Below are positions 8,474 through 17,649 of a stretch of 64,000 nt of DNA, in pieces; positions within the stretch are counted from its first letter, which is position 1, and each line of letters begins with the position of its first letter. This DNA comes from REEB76 sp963774895 (GTDB lineage: Bacteria > Pseudomonadota > Gammaproteobacteria > Natronospirales > REEB76). The stretch covers positions 496,001 through 560,000 of the forward strand of contig CAVZGN010000001.1 of the NCBI GenBank assembly GCA_963774895.1, written 5' to 3'. The notes below the pieces were generated by a model that was not told where the DNA came from, made no database searches, and saw only the letters and a program-made list of their open reading frames with translations. The position numbers were made by a program, and so were the translations under genes.

Positions 8474-9238
8474 ATGTATCAGTGCCGGCTCATTGTCTGT
8501 ATGACTATGATCAGCTTATTGCTGATTGCCTGTGCGACAGCCAACGAACCGCCGCCCATCGGTTCCGAACCTACCGGCCCTACCACTTATCCCGTTACTG
8601 TGAGCGCAACGACGCTGAAATTTCTCAGCTCACCACAAGATCAAACACAAAATGGACTTGAAATAAGCCTGCATGCCTTGGATACCGTACCGCAGCTTTA
8701 CTATCGCTACCAGATGGCTTCCAAGGTCAATGGAACTTACCTCGTGTTTATGATAAAACCACCAAAACTGTATTCGGTTTATCGTGTTCCATTTTATAAA
8801 AATGATCCCGACCGGGTCATCGTCAAAGTCGAATTGACAAATCATTCAGCCCAAATCCTGGATACCGCTAATGCCGTGTGCGCGTTCGAGCTGGATGGAC
8901 AAACTGTGGTGACACAGCCGCTCAAGGCGGGTGACTTACTGCCGGACCAAACGAAGGTTGTACCCGTTCAAGGACCAAGTCTGGAACAGCTCAAGGGACA
9001 TGAAGAACTGGCCGTATGGATTTTTCAGCCCAGCTCGGCAAATGCGGCACTGAGCAAAACTCCTTTCAAATGGACCCTTCATTACACTTTGACAGTCGAA
9101 ACCGAGGCTGCAAATGCAATATTGGTGGCTCAGTCGCCGTACGAATCAGGGGTCAGTAATTATGCGGGACGGATTGAACCGGCCAATTCTGATACCACAT
9201 CAACATCAGATACTGCGAAACCACCCCCAATCCGGTAA
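8474..9238 (+). CDS. Lipoprotein of unknown function
   Basis: The protein begins MYQCRLIVCMTMISLLLIACATANE, with a lipobox (LLIAC) that gives an N-terminal lipidated cysteine. About 235 mature residues follow, beta-rich, with a proline- and threonine-rich tail (about the last 30 residues). The central part (VIVKVELTNHSAQILDTANAVCAFELDGQ) looks like an Ig-like or FxLYD-type fold for envelope proteins, but I cannot assign a family. A TTG five codons upstream is an alternative start. It is the last plus-strand gene after the cytochrome locus and could be co-transcribed with the cytochrome at 7978, 127 bp upstream. Confidence 0.8.
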   Translation: MYQCRLIVCMTMISLLLIACATANEPPPIGSEPTGPTTYPVTVSATTLKFLSSPQDQTQNGLEISLHALDTVPQLYYRYQMASKVNGTYLVFMIKPPKLYSVYRVPFYKNDPDRVIVKVELTNHSAQILDTANAVCAFELDGQTVVTQPLKAGDLLPDQTKVVPVQGPSLEQLKGHEELAVWIFQPSSANAALSKTPFKWTLHYTLTVETEAANAILVAQSPYESGVSNYAGRIEPANSDTTSTSDTAKPPPIR

Positions 9239-9602
9239 CCCGGTGCCGAAAGAATGCCTGATCCTGTAAAACAGGATTATCAGGGCCTGAACCGCCAACG
9301 GGCCGAAATTGCGGTAAAGAAAAATGCAATTCAGAGCTTGCTGAAGTTTCGTTAATTGTGAAAATATGCGCGTCCTTGGTAATGCTTATAGCTGCGAAAG
9401 ACATCTTTTATCCACGAAAAACCTGCAAGCAGTGCGAACATCAATTAATAGCCTTTAGTGTAATTGGCTTATTTATTATTGCTTTTATTACAGCGACTGC
9501 TGTATTTTGCTTGAGGTAAATTATTGTGCACATTCAGCATCAGATATCAGCAGTATCTGATGGCGCTGGCTTTCGTAGAAACTGAACGATTAGGTCATTC
9601 CG
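9239..9602. other. Convergent intergenic region with a hairpin
   Basis: The 364-bp AT-rich gap lies between convergent genes. It contains an inverted repeat CATCAGATA / TATCTGATG at 9538-9546 and 9554-9562 with a 7-nt loop, and a smaller ATCCTG / CAGGAT hairpin near 9261-9277. Neither has a run of T. They could act as weak bidirectional terminators. No gene is supported. Confidence 0.4.
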
Positions 9603-10367
9603 CTAGCGCTTCGGCCGTGCCAGCGAGTCTGCCACCACCCAGGCGACGCCGATCAGGGCGAGAGTGGTAGCGCTCTCAGTCCAGTTCTCATGACTCCCGG
9701 GTGCGACCAGCAGCATAGGCACCCACACCAGCAGGGCGAAGGACACATACATGGCGGTCAGCAGAATCGCACCGAGGCGCGCCCACACGCCCGTGAGTAT
9801 TGCCAAGCCTGCCGCCATGTGGCCGACCCCGGTCGCATAGCCCCAGAAAACTTGCGAAGGCGGCAGCCATTTGGGAACCACCGGGGCGGTCAGGTTCATA
9901 TAGACAAAATGCGCACCGCCGAATAGCAGCGCACAAACTCCGAATGCCAGTTGGCCGACGCGCGTGAGGCGCGCGGCCAGGGTCGCATCGATTTTCGCGT
10001 AGTTGGCGTAGACGATCAGCGCACCTGCTGCGATCGCGACCTGCTCGGCGAGGCTTTCGTAGGTATAGTATTTATCGTAATGGGCGAGCACCACGCGGCC
10101 GTTCATCAGGATGACGACGATGAGCGTGTAGTAGGCGGTGAGTGCAGCGGCGCCCCAGGCTGCGGTCCGGCGCCATTCGACGGCCGCGCCCGCGACCAGC
10201 ATGAACACCGCGGCGGCGTAGGCGAGCGTGGTGCGGTCGGGAAAGTTCTTGGGCACCGGCTGCCCTGGATCGAAGTTCCCGTACACCAGACAGAGAATGG
10301 CCAATGCCATCACGCCCAGGCCGTAGACGTGCCAGCCAAAGACCATCGACCTTTTTTCTGTAGTCAT
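9603..10367 (-). CDS. DoxX-like multispanning membrane protein
   Basis: The 254-residue protein has about seven hydrophobic helices. The second half (GQLAFGVCALLFGGAHFVYM, then ATGVGHMAAGLAILTGVWARLGAILLTAMY) matches the helix pattern and small-residue spacing of DoxX-type quinone-linked or redox membrane proteins. The first half duplicates that layout more loosely. The ATG at 10367 has a GAAGG element 12 nt upstream. It stands alone, convergent with the lipoprotein gene and in the same direction as 10466-11074. Substrate and partner are unknown. Confidence 0.7.
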   Translation of the reverse strand: MTTEKRSMVFGWHVYGLGVMALAILCLVYGNFDPGQPVPKNFPDRTTLAYAAAVFMLVAGAAVEWRRTAAWGAAALTAYYTLIVVILMNGRVVLAHYDKYYTYESLAEQVAIAAGALIVYANYAKIDATLAARLTRVGQLAFGVCALLFGGAHFVYMNLTAPVVPKWLPPSQVFWGYATGVGHMAAGLAILTGVWARLGAILLTAMYVSFALLVWVPMLLVAPGSHENWTESATTLALIGVAWVVADSLARPKR

Positions 10368-10465
10368 GTTTTTTTACCTTCGATTGCGAACGCCCGACTG
10401 GGGCGATGATTGCGCTAAACAATAGCATGCCGCCATTTTCTCAGCGGAGTCTTGCCTCCAGCGGC

Positions 10466-11074
10466 TCAAGGCCGTGGATCAATCGCCAGATCCTCCACAT
10501 AAACCAGCTCGCAGGCACCGGGGCCGGTGTCATCCCGGGTCATGGAGCTGCGCCAGCGCCAGCCGCCGGGGCGGTCCGCTTCCACCAATAGACCGTCCAA
10601 TGTCACCAGATCACCCACGCGTACGCGCTTGAGCGCGCGCGCCACCTCGTCATTGGCGGGGATCATGTGCATGTTGGCGCTGCTGGTCTCGATCTCGCGG
10701 CGCGGGATGGGGAACTCCTGCACGCTCCAGGTGTAAAAGCGCACGCCCTGATGGATGTCGATGTGGCTGAGCACCGCGCTGTCGGACATGCGCCCCCAGC
10801 CCAGGGCCAGGTCGGTGGGCGAGAGCACGGCGCCCTCATCGAACTCATAATCCTCGCGCGACAGCACGCGCGCCGTGAGCGCGAATTTCGCCAGAGGCTC
10901 CAGGGTGGCGTCCTTCATGTGCAGCAGTGGCTGCGGCTGGTCAAGATCGGTTTGCAGCGGCGCGTCCGGCGCTATAACACCGGCGCTGTGCTCTACTGGG
11001 CGCGTGGAAAATTTGTGCAGCGCCGCCAGCGCGACCAGCACTATCGCTGCAATCCATAGGATTCGTCGCATCAT
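10466..11074 (-). CDS. Conserved membrane-anchored protein of unknown function
   Basis: An N-terminal signal anchor (MMRRILWIAAIVLVALAALH) leads to a soluble, exported domain of about 180 residues. Long, strongly patterned stretches (LALGWGRMSDSAVLSHIDIHQ, RFYTWSVQEFPIPRREIE, SANMHMIPAND, RWRSSMTRDDTGPGACELVYVEDL) resemble an uncharacterised family I recall from proteobacterial genomes. I know no activity for it. The conserved W, R and H residues suggest a compact enzymatic or binding fold. It precedes no obvious partner: the next minus-strand gene upstream is a peptide transporter. Confidence 0.75.
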   Translation of the reverse strand: MMRRILWIAAIVLVALAALHKFSTRPVEHSAGVIAPDAPLQTDLDQPQPLLHMKDATLEPLAKFALTARVLSREDYEFDEGAVLSPTDLALGWGRMSDSAVLSHIDIHQGVRFYTWSVQEFPIPRREIETSSANMHMIPANDEVARALKRVRVGDLVTLDGLLVEADRPGGWRWRSSMTRDDTGPGACELVYVEDLAIDPRP

Positions 11075-11131
11075 TCAAGTGCACTCGATGCTTGAGAGTT
11101 GTTTAATTCTAAAGTGATAGCCGTCCGCGAA

Positions 11132-12622
11132 CTAGCGTCTTTCTTGTTTACCAACCAGCTTATTCAGCAGCGGGATCACGGCGCTCATCACCAGAGCGCA
11201 GACGAGCGCACCGACCCCGAGCCCCGTGAACAGCCGCATGTAGATCGGCAACGTTGTTATAGCTTCTGTAATGCCGGCGGGGATACCGGCGAGGCCGGCG
11301 ATGGCGCCGCCCAGGTAGTTGCTTACGCCCATCCCCAGGAACCAGGCGCCCATGACGATGCCGCGGGAACGTTCCGGCACCAGTTGCGAGACCATGGAAA
11401 AACCCAGAGCACTGATCAAAAGTTCGCCCAGCGATTGGGCCGCGTAGCCGGCAACCAGCCACCAGGGGGATACGATGCCGGCCCGTGCCGTAAAGCCGCT
11501 GGCCGCATACAGGAAAAACGCGGCAGCCAGAAGATATAGGCCGGCGGTGTACTTGACCGCAATGGAGAAGTCTCCACGGCGGGATTTTTGCAGGCGGTTG
11601 TAGAGCCAGGCCAATGGCAACGCCAGCAGCACCAGCCAGAACTGGTTGAGATCCTGGAACTGCGCGGGCGCCACATGTATGCCCAGCAGTGTGTGCTCCA
11701 CGTTGCGCAGGGCGAACAATGTGAGTGAGGTATAGATCTGCTGGTTATAGATGGCCCAGATGGCCGATATGCCGGTAAACACGATGCAGGCGATGATGCG
11801 TTTGCGCTCGTGTTGTTTTCCGCTGATCAAAAGGTGTGCGAATACGTAGATCATCAGAATAAAGAACAATCCGACGACGCCGAGCGCCAGGGCGCGATGG
11901 CGGATGATCTCCGAGAGCAGATAGGCGATGAGCAGCGAGGCCGCGATCACCAGTGCGAGTTTCCGCCAATTCAATTTCTCGAAATCCGGGGCCGCGCCAT
12001 AGGGACGCAGGTAATGCTGGAAGGCTCCGTAGTTGAGCAATCCCAGCGTCAGGCCGATGGCGCTCAGGCCGAAGGCCAGGTGCCAGCTGTCGAAGTGCAG
12101 GGGGCCCAGCGTGATCACCCAGCTGGTCTGGTCCTTGATCCAGGGCGTGAGCAGGATCGAGACGAACGAGCCGATATTCAGTGAGGTGTAATACAGCGTG
12201 AACAGGATGTCGAGCTTGGAATGCTGGCCCTCGTACAGCCGCGACACCAGATTGTTGGGATTGACCTTGAACAGGCCATTGCCCAGGGCGATGAGTCCCA
12301 TGGCCGGGAACAGGGTCTCCGTCAGCGGGATGGACAGCAGCAGATAGCCGAGACCCAGGGTGATGGCGCCCAGCACCAGCGTGCGGCGTGCGCCGAGCAC
12401 ACGGTCGCCCAGGTAACCGCCCAGCATCGGCATGGAATACACCAGCGCCGAGAACGCGCCCCAGATGATGTCGGTCTGCGCATCGGCGAAGCCCAGGCGC
12501 TCCACCATGTAGAGCACCATGAGCGAGGCCATGCCGTAGTAGCCGAAACGTTCCCAGATCTCGATGAAGAACAGGACCAGGAAGGCTTTTCGAGGATGCC
12601 GGTCGATGCTTGTTGTTGTCAT
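11132..12622 (-). CDS. Proton-dependent oligopeptide transporter (POT/PTR family)
   Basis: A 496-residue inner-membrane symporter of the MFS superfamily that imports di- and tripeptides with protons. The family signature is near the start: FFIEIWERFGYYGMAS matches the proton-coupling ExxERFxYYG motif of helix 1. A second signature follows (GGYLGDRVLGARRTLVLGA, the MFS loop 2-3 motif). It has about 12-14 hydrophobic helices and normal length. The start lies 58 bp from the creatininase-type gene on the other strand, so the two are divergent and may share a regulatory region. Confidence 0.93.
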   Translation of the reverse strand: MTTTSIDRHPRKAFLVLFFIEIWERFGYYGMASLMVLYMVERLGFADAQTDIIWGAFSALVYSMPMLGGYLGDRVLGARRTLVLGAITLGLGYLLLSIPLTETLFPAMGLIALGNGLFKVNPNNLVSRLYEGQHSKLDILFTLYYTSLNIGSFVSILLTPWIKDQTSWVITLGPLHFDSWHLAFGLSAIGLTLGLLNYGAFQHYLRPYGAAPDFEKLNWRKLALVIAASLLIAYLLSEIIRHRALALGVVGLFFILMIYVFAHLLISGKQHERKRIIACIVFTGISAIWAIYNQQIYTSLTLFALRNVEHTLLGIHVAPAQFQDLNQFWLVLLALPLAWLYNRLQKSRRGDFSIAVKYTAGLYLLAAAFFLYAASGFTARAGIVSPWWLVAGYAAQSLGELLISALGFSMVSQLVPERSRGIVMGAWFLGMGVSNYLGGAIAGLAGIPAGITEAITTLPIYMRLFTGLGVGALVCALVMSAVIPLLNKLVGKQERR

Positions 12623-12680
12623 CTATAATCTACCGCTGTTCACCCTTGCGCATGATATTCACAAGTACCGAGGTCGCTGC

Positions 12681-13382
12681 GTGAAGATCAGTAACATGAA
12701 CTGGGCCCAGGTCGAAGAATACCTGAAGAAGGATGACCGGGCGGTGCTGCCCATCGGCAGCACCGAGCAGCATGCCCAGCTGAGCCTGTGTGTGGACTAT
12801 ATCCTCTCCGAACGGGTGGCCGTGGAAGCCGCGGAACCCCTGCAGGTGCCGGTATTCCCCGGGGTGCCTTACGGCATCACGCCTTATTTCATGGGTTATC
12901 CGGGCACCGTCAGCCTGAGCGCGGATACCTATGTGCGGGTGATACGCGACATCCTGGACAGCCTGGCCACCCATGGATTCAAGCGCATCGTCATGGTCAA
13001 CGGGCACGGTGGCAACACGCCGGTGCAGGCCGCTCTCAAAGAATGGCTGGCTGCCCATCCGGGCGTGACGGTGAAATTCCACAACTGGTGGAATGCGCCG
13101 GCCACCTGGAAAAAGGTCATGGAGATCGATCCGCTGGCGTCGCACGCTTCGTGGATGGAAAACTTCCCATGGACCCGGATCGCGGGCGTGGATATTCCGA
13201 CAGAACAAAAGTCCATGATCGACATCGCGCGCATCCGCTCACTGGATCCGGCTGCGGCCAGACGCCACATCGGCGACGGCAATTTCGGCGGCTACTACCA
13301 GCGTTCCGATGAGGACATGCTGGCTGTGTGGCGCACCGGGGTCGAAGAGACGCGCCAGGTGATCACCAATGACTGGACGTGA
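12681..13382 (+). CDS. Creatininase-family amidohydrolase
   Basis: A cytoplasmic metal-dependent hydrolase of the creatininase/FAPy deformylase (MftE-like) superfamily. The GTG at 12681 gives the family N-terminus (VKISNMNWAQVEEYL) and has GAGGT 7 nt upstream. Metal-binding residues appear in LPIGSTEQHAQLSLCVDY (Glu, His and Asp) and in the NGHGGNTP signature. At 233 residues the length is normal. The exact substrate cannot be told from sequence. Its last 37 codons recur in degenerate form at 15357-15470, and an NRAMP 3'-end remnant starts 42 bp after its stop. Confidence 0.88.
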   Translation: MKISNMNWAQVEEYLKKDDRAVLPIGSTEQHAQLSLCVDYILSERVAVEAAEPLQVPVFPGVPYGITPYFMGYPGTVSLSADTYVRVIRDILDSLATHGFKRIVMVNGHGGNTPVQAALKEWLAAHPGVTVKFHNWWNAPATWKKVMEIDPLASHASWMENFPWTRIAGVDIPTEQKSMIDIARIRSLDPAAARRHIGDGNFGGYYQRSDEDMLAVWRTGVEETRQVITNDWT

Positions 13383-13423
13383 TGCCTGGGTTGATATTGA
13401 TCAGTGGCTGGGAATTGTCCCAA

Positions 13424-13482
13424 TCAGGTGAACACCCCGAGCAGTGCCGCGTACACGCCGAAACCAGCGGTGATGGCGCACT
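13424..13482 (-). pseudogene. Remnant of an NRAMP transporter 3' end (copy A)
   Basis: On the minus strand this reads TAGFGVYAALLGVFT and then a stop, identical over 15 residues to the C-terminus of the full-length NRAMP gene ending at 21706. Homology is lost beyond about 13482, and no start or body is present. It sits 42 bp after the creatininase stop, in convergent orientation. It shows that a creatininase-NRAMP convergent pair once stood here. Confidence 0.85.
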
Positions 13483-13872
13483 CACGAGTGAAGTTGATGA
13501 CTGATGTGTCATATAGGTGATATATCCTCCAGTTTTATAGTCTAAAAAATCAAAAGGTTACAGGCCGTTCTAAAAATTGTATTCAATATTGAAGCACGCG
13601 AGCGTGGCGCGCTTGAATTTGAGATTTGTAAGTGTGACTATCTGCCCCTTGGGGGCGAATAGCTCTGGGTGCGATGACAGTTGCTCTACCTGCCATCTAA
13701 AAGAAAATAAATCCAAGCATTCGTTGTGAGTGGCACACATCATAAATATTTTATGTCCTTATGGATGTGGTGCACATTCTCTCCCTGAAAAAATCCTGGT
13801 ACTTGTTACAATAACCAGGTCCGCGCAACGCATACCAGGTGGTGTTGCCATGGCCTCAGAGGAGAAATTAAG
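13483..13872. other. AT-rich intergenic region upstream of the DUF4242 gene
   Basis: The 390-bp stretch has no supported gene. It has AT-rich tracts, a 12-bp palindrome TTCAATATTGAA at 13582-13593, and a Shine-Dalgarno (GAGGAG) just before the gene at 13873. It probably holds the promoter of the DUF4242-dsbG pair, but I cannot place -35 and -10 boxes with confidence. Confidence 0.4.
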
Positions 13873-14265
13873 ATGAAACGTTTATTTATTGCGCTACTTG
13901 GCATATTTGCCATCGTCGCCGTGACGCCGGTGTTTGCTCAAGCCAGCCCGGCAATGTCTTCGGCCAAACAAACTTCAACGCCGGTCATGCATCGTTACCT
14001 GATCCAACGCACCTTCCCAGCCGGTGCCCTCGATGGTCTCGATCTAGCGACCAAAAACAAGGTCAATGCTACCAACGCCAAGTACCACGTGAAGTGGGTC
14101 GAGTCCTACGCCACCGGCGACAAGAACATGACGTTCTGCATCTACGAAGCGCCCAACGAGCAAGCCATCCGCGATGCCGCCAAGGCTAACGGCTTACCGG
14201 TGGATCAGATCTTTGCGGTGCCGGTGACTCTGATGCCGCATAGCAAGGATGTAGTCGGTCACTGA
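13873..14265 (+). CDS. Exported DUF4242 domain protein
   Basis: A 130-residue protein with a signal peptide (MKRLFIALLGIFAIVAVTPVFAQ) and a ferredoxin-like DUF4242 domain. The domain shows the family pattern: an N-terminal strand (HRYLIQRTFP), then YHVKWVESYATGDKNMTFCIYEAPNEQAIRDAAKANGLP in pieces typical of it, and a C-terminal VPVTLMP. Related cytoplasmic proteins such as Streptomyces SCO4226 bind nickel; metal binding here is only a possibility. GAGGAG precedes the start. It is followed by a stem-loop and then dsbG, and both lie between two remnants of an NRAMP 3' end. Confidence 0.8.
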   Translation: MKRLFIALLGIFAIVAVTPVFAQASPAMSSAKQTSTPVMHRYLIQRTFPAGALDGLDLATKNKVNATNAKYHVKWVESYATGDKNMTFCIYEAPNEQAIRDAAKANGLPVDQIFAVPVTLMPHSKDVVGH

Positions 14266-14294
14266 GTGCATCAGGAACCAAAGTAACAGGATTG

Positions 14295-14336
14295 CAGGTT
14301 CGGCGTCGCGGCTGACCGTGGCGCCGAACCTGTTAA
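14295..14336 (+). terminator. Stem-loop after the DUF4242 gene
   Basis: An 11-bp stem (CAGGTTCGGCG paired with CGCCGAACCTG) with a 16-nt internal part is followed only by TTAATT. It is likely a transcription terminator or an mRNA-stabilising hairpin between the DUF4242 gene and dsbG. Confidence 0.6.
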
Positions 14337-14422
14337 TTCCCATGTTGCTGGTTTCAAGCACAAGCTGGTGATTACCTGTACCTGAAACGTCATCACCTGT
14401 TTCAGATATTCAATAGACAATT

Positions 14423-15181
14423 ATGACCATGAAAACCTGGTTGTTTCTAATCGCCTGTGTCATCTGCGCCAGCGGCGCCCAGGCACAGGAGTACCCGGCC
14501 CCAATCAAGGCGCTGGTTGCCAGGGGCATCACGATCATGGGTACGATGCAGGCTCCGCCGGGTTTCAAGGGCTATGTGGGCGAGTTCAGCGGTCAACTAA
14601 CGCCGGTTTACCTGCTACCCGATGGGCAAACTGTCACTATCGGCGTGTTGTATGACGAACATGGCAAGGATCTCACCAATGCAGCTTTCCGTGCGGCCAC
14701 CATGTCCAGATTGGACCCTGCCTTGTGGCAGCAGCTTGGACATGCCACCTGGATTGCCGAGGGTTCATCTAAGCCCAAGCACATCGTCTATATTTTCACT
14801 GACACCGATTGCCCGTATTGCCATATGCTCTGGCTTGACACGCAGCCGTATCTGAAGCACGGCGATGTACAGATCCGCAATATCATTGTGGCGGTGATCG
14901 CGCCAACCAGCCTGGGGCGCGGTGCAGCCGTACTCGTAGCCAGCGATCCAGCCGCGGCTCTGCGCAGGAACGAGCTGGCGTTCGGCCACAGCCCGATCAA
15001 GCCGTTGGCATCGGTGGACCCTAAGGTACGCGCCGAGATCCAGTCTAACGAAGCCCTAATGAACCGTGTCGAAGCCTTTGCCACACCGGCCACTGTCTAT
15101 CGCGGCGTGCACGGCCATATCCATATGATTCTGGGTATACCTGATACGGCGACTATGCAGGCCATCTTCGGCAACAGCTAA
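14423..15181 (+). CDS. dsbG: Thiol:disulfide interchange protein DsbG
   Basis: A periplasmic disulfide isomerase or sulfenic-acid reductase of the DsbC/DsbG family. The signal peptide ends at AQAQ, an N-terminal dimerisation region follows (about residues 25-90), and then a thioredoxin fold with CPYC (in FTDTDCPYCHMLW) and a threonine before the cis-proline (FATPATVYRG). A conserved tryptophan follows the motif. At 252 residues it has family length. The second in-frame ATG (MKTWLFL) is an equally good start. Partner proteins may be the envelope cytochromes or other thiol proteins. The 3' side opens onto remnants of other genes. Confidence 0.85.
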   Translation: MTMKTWLFLIACVICASGAQAQEYPAPIKALVARGITIMGTMQAPPGFKGYVGEFSGQLTPVYLLPDGQTVTIGVLYDEHGKDLTNAAFRAATMSRLDPALWQQLGHATWIAEGSSKPKHIVYIFTDTDCPYCHMLWLDTQPYLKHGDVQIRNIIVAVIAPTSLGRGAAVLVASDPAAALRRNELAFGHSPIKPLASVDPKVRAEIQSNEALMNRVEAFATPATVYRGVHGHIHMILGIPDTATMQAIFGNS

Positions 15182-15300
15182 TGTAGGCGTGGCGATTAAA
15201 CCGGCTCATGTTCGTAAACGCTTGCCCGGGCGCAAGCTTCTGCGAAATTATTATCCCATCCAGTTATTCGGCTCTCTCCGGCGTCGCCATACCTGTAGTT

Positions 15301-15362
15301 AGGTAAATACCCCAATCAAGGCCGCACACACCGAAACCGGCAGTGAGGGCGATCACGATGGC
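15301..15362 (-). pseudogene. Remnant of an NRAMP transporter 3' end (copy B, frameshifted)
   Basis: On the minus strand this reads VAIVIALTAGFGV, identical to the full-length NRAMP C-terminal region, then diverges (CGLDWGIY) because two bases are missing. At 15357-15362 it joins the creatininase remnant on the other strand through a shared GATGGCGAC-like microhomology. No open gene exists here. Confidence 0.85.
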
Positions 15363-15470
15363 GACGGCAATTTCGGCGGCTATTACCAGCGTTCCGATGA
15401 AGAGATGCTGGCCGTGTGGCGTACCGGGGTCGAAGAGACGCGCCAGGTGATCGCGGATAGCTGGACGTGA
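15357..15470 (+). pseudogene. Remnant of the creatininase gene 3' end
   Basis: The last 37 codons of the creatininase gene at 12681-13382 recur here, with a stop (GDGNFGGYYQRSDEEMLAVW, then RTGVEETRQVI and AD-SWT). Only about five of the 37 residues differ from the intact gene, so the copy is recent or was under selection until recently. There is no 5' part. It is joined directly to a backwards NRAMP tail. Confidence 0.9.
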
Positions 15471-15496
15471 GTGCAAAAATCAAAGATTGATGCCAT

Positions 15497-17626
15497 TCAA
15501 GCACCGGGTTGCATAGACGTAAGAGTGACGTAATCAACCTTGCCAGTGCCCAGCAACGGCAGTTTATCCAGGTGGCGAATATCGCGTGGCACAGCCAGCT
15601 CCGGCAGCCCGCCGCTGCGGGCAACACGCAGCAGTGCGTCGCGTGTCAGGTCTGAAGCCGTAGTAAACAACACCAGTGCCTCGCCTTTGGATGCATCTGC
15701 ACGGGTGATGACTGCATGTTGGTGGTCCGGCGCAGCCCGGGTGGCGATCTGTTCCACTACTTCCAGGGAAACCATCTCACCGCCAAGTTTGGCGAAGCGT
15801 TTAGCACGCCCCTGGATGGCTATGAAACCATCGGCGTCGACAGCCACAATGTCGCCTGTGTCGTACCAGCCTGGCTCGTCCATGAACTTGGGATTTTCGA
15901 GAATGCCTGGGCGCTCAAACCTCAGGTATCCCAGCATGAGATTCGGGCCCGAAACCACCAACCGCCCACCTGCGGCAATTCCCTCCACCGGTTCAAGCCT
16001 GCGGTGCATACCCGGCAGCAGGCGACCGACGCTACCTCTACGGTTGGCTTGCGGTACATTAACCGCGATCACAGGCGCGCACTCGGTGACACCATAGCCT
16101 TCAAGCACGCGCAGCCCGAATTTATCAACCCATAGTTGGCGAACCTCGTCGCGCAGTTTTTCTGCACCGGCCACTACGTAACGCAGCCGGCCAAAATCAT
16201 ATGGGTGTGCGAACTTGCCATAGTTGGCAAGAAACGTATTGGTACCAAATAGTACCGTGCAATTGCGGTCGTAGACCAATTCCGGAATAATCCGATAGTG
16301 CAGCGGTGACGGATACAGAAATGATTTGCAGCCGGCGATCAACGGCAGCATGGCACCACACGTGAACCCGAAGCTGTGAAACAGCGGCAACGCCACCAGG
16401 AACCGGTCGGTAGGCATGAAGTCGGAAATGCTCCGCACCTGTGCGATGTTCGCCAGGATGGAATTATGGGAATGCACCACGCCCTTGGGTTTGCCCTCGG
16501 AGCCGGAAGTGAACAGGATCACCGCCGGGTCACGCGCCTCACTGCGGTGAACCGCGAGTCTAGGGAAACGAGACAGAAATAGCACCGCAAGTTTGTCGAT
16601 CCAGTTCAGCTCACCCCGCAGGTCTTCAAGATAAATGAGTTCCAATCCGGTGAGACGCGCGATCGTATCGGTGAGTTTGGCTTTTTCCAAGAAGGCATGC
16701 GAAGTGACCACGCGCTTGACTTTGGCAGCGGTGCAAGCCGCCGACATGCCGTCAGCACCTGCCGTATAGTTGAGCATGGCCGGTATGCGGCCCGTCCGCC
16801 AAAGTGATAGCACCAGACCCAATGTCACTACCGCATTGGGCAGCAACACGCCCACCGCTTCATCGGGCTCTGTCTTGCGCGAAATCAAACGTCCCAAGCC
16901 AATGCTCATGCGCGTCAAGGCGCCGTAAGTTTCTTCCGTGAGATTGATATCCTGCAACAAGGGATAGCGGCGGCCGAACGTCGACACGCTATCGAGAAAC
17001 GCGCGATATAACGTGGTGCGCGGACGGGTGGCGACCAGCATCTCCAGCAGTACATCGCGCATGGCTTCGCCGGCTTTACGGCGGCGCTCTTTGGCGGTAC
17101 CGACGGTCGGCATGGGTATGCGCGTGGGCGGCTGGATAGACAGGGTGATGCGGGGGAACAGACGGCGCGGGAACAGACCGGCCAGGCGCGAGAAATAGCT
17201 CTGTCCTGCTCCATGGATGCGCGTGGGCACCACCGTTGCGCCGCTCTTGGCGGCTACGAACGCGCCACCGTCATAGACCTTCATGAGCGAACCGGTGTTA
17301 GTAATACGACCTTCCGGAAAGATGACCACGCGCTCTCCGGCTTCAACAGCACGTAAAGCCGCACGGATCGCCAATGGCGAGGTTGGATCCACAGCTAGAT
17401 GACGGATGTGCTTCAAAAACCACCGGAATAGCGGCTTGCGTAGCACCTGGGTGTGGACGATGAATGTGGTTTCCACCGGCAAAAACAGTGCCAGCAGCAA
17501 ACCGTCCAAAAAAGATTCGTGGTTGGTAACTATCAGGACCCGTTCATCGTGCAGAGGGTGTGTATCACCCTCAACCCGTACTCGGAACACCAACTTGAGA
17601 AGGTATCGCATAATGCGTTTGAACAT
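15497..17626 (-). CDS. aas: Bifunctional acyltransferase/acyl-ACP synthetase Aas
   Basis: Aas re-acylates lysophospholipids, mainly 2-acyl-glycerophosphoethanolamine, at the inner face of the inner membrane. An N-terminal PlsC-type acyltransferase has the HX4D motif (NHESFLD, residues 35-41) and FPEGR (103-107). A C-terminal AMP-dependent ligase has the P-loop LFTSGSEGKPKGVVHSH (371-387) and the adenylation core (GWYDTGDIVAVDADGF). At 709 residues it is close to E. coli Aas (719). It lies 23 bp downstream of the LplT-like gene on the same strand, which brings the substrate across the membrane. Confidence 0.93.
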   Translation of the reverse strand: MFKRIMRYLLKLVFRVRVEGDTHPLHDERVLIVTNHESFLDGLLLALFLPVETTFIVHTQVLRKPLFRWFLKHIRHLAVDPTSPLAIRAALRAVEAGERVVIFPEGRITNTGSLMKVYDGGAFVAAKSGATVVPTRIHGAGQSYFSRLAGLFPRRLFPRITLSIQPPTRIPMPTVGTAKERRRKAGEAMRDVLLEMLVATRPRTTLYRAFLDSVSTFGRRYPLLQDINLTEETYGALTRMSIGLGRLISRKTEPDEAVGVLLPNAVVTLGLVLSLWRTGRIPAMLNYTAGADGMSAACTAAKVKRVVTSHAFLEKAKLTDTIARLTGLELIYLEDLRGELNWIDKLAVLFLSRFPRLAVHRSEARDPAVILFTSGSEGKPKGVVHSHNSILANIAQVRSISDFMPTDRFLVALPLFHSFGFTCGAMLPLIAGCKSFLYPSPLHYRIIPELVYDRNCTVLFGTNTFLANYGKFAHPYDFGRLRYVVAGAEKLRDEVRQLWVDKFGLRVLEGYGVTECAPVIAVNVPQANRRGSVGRLLPGMHRRLEPVEGIAAGGRLVVSGPNLMLGYLRFERPGILENPKFMDEPGWYDTGDIVAVDADGFIAIQGRAKRFAKLGGEMVSLEVVEQIATRAAPDHQHAVITRADASKGEALVLFTTASDLTRDALLRVARSGGLPELAVPRDIRHLDKLPLLGTGKVDYVTLTSMQPGA

Positions 17627-17649
17627 CGGTGTTTCTCCTGCAATCTTTG

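Noticed and set aside
13391..13404. FNR-like sequence TTGATATTGATCAG
   Set aside because: It lies just after the creatininase stop and before a dead NRAMP tail, about 470 bp from the next start. There is no promoter it could serve, so chance is more likely.
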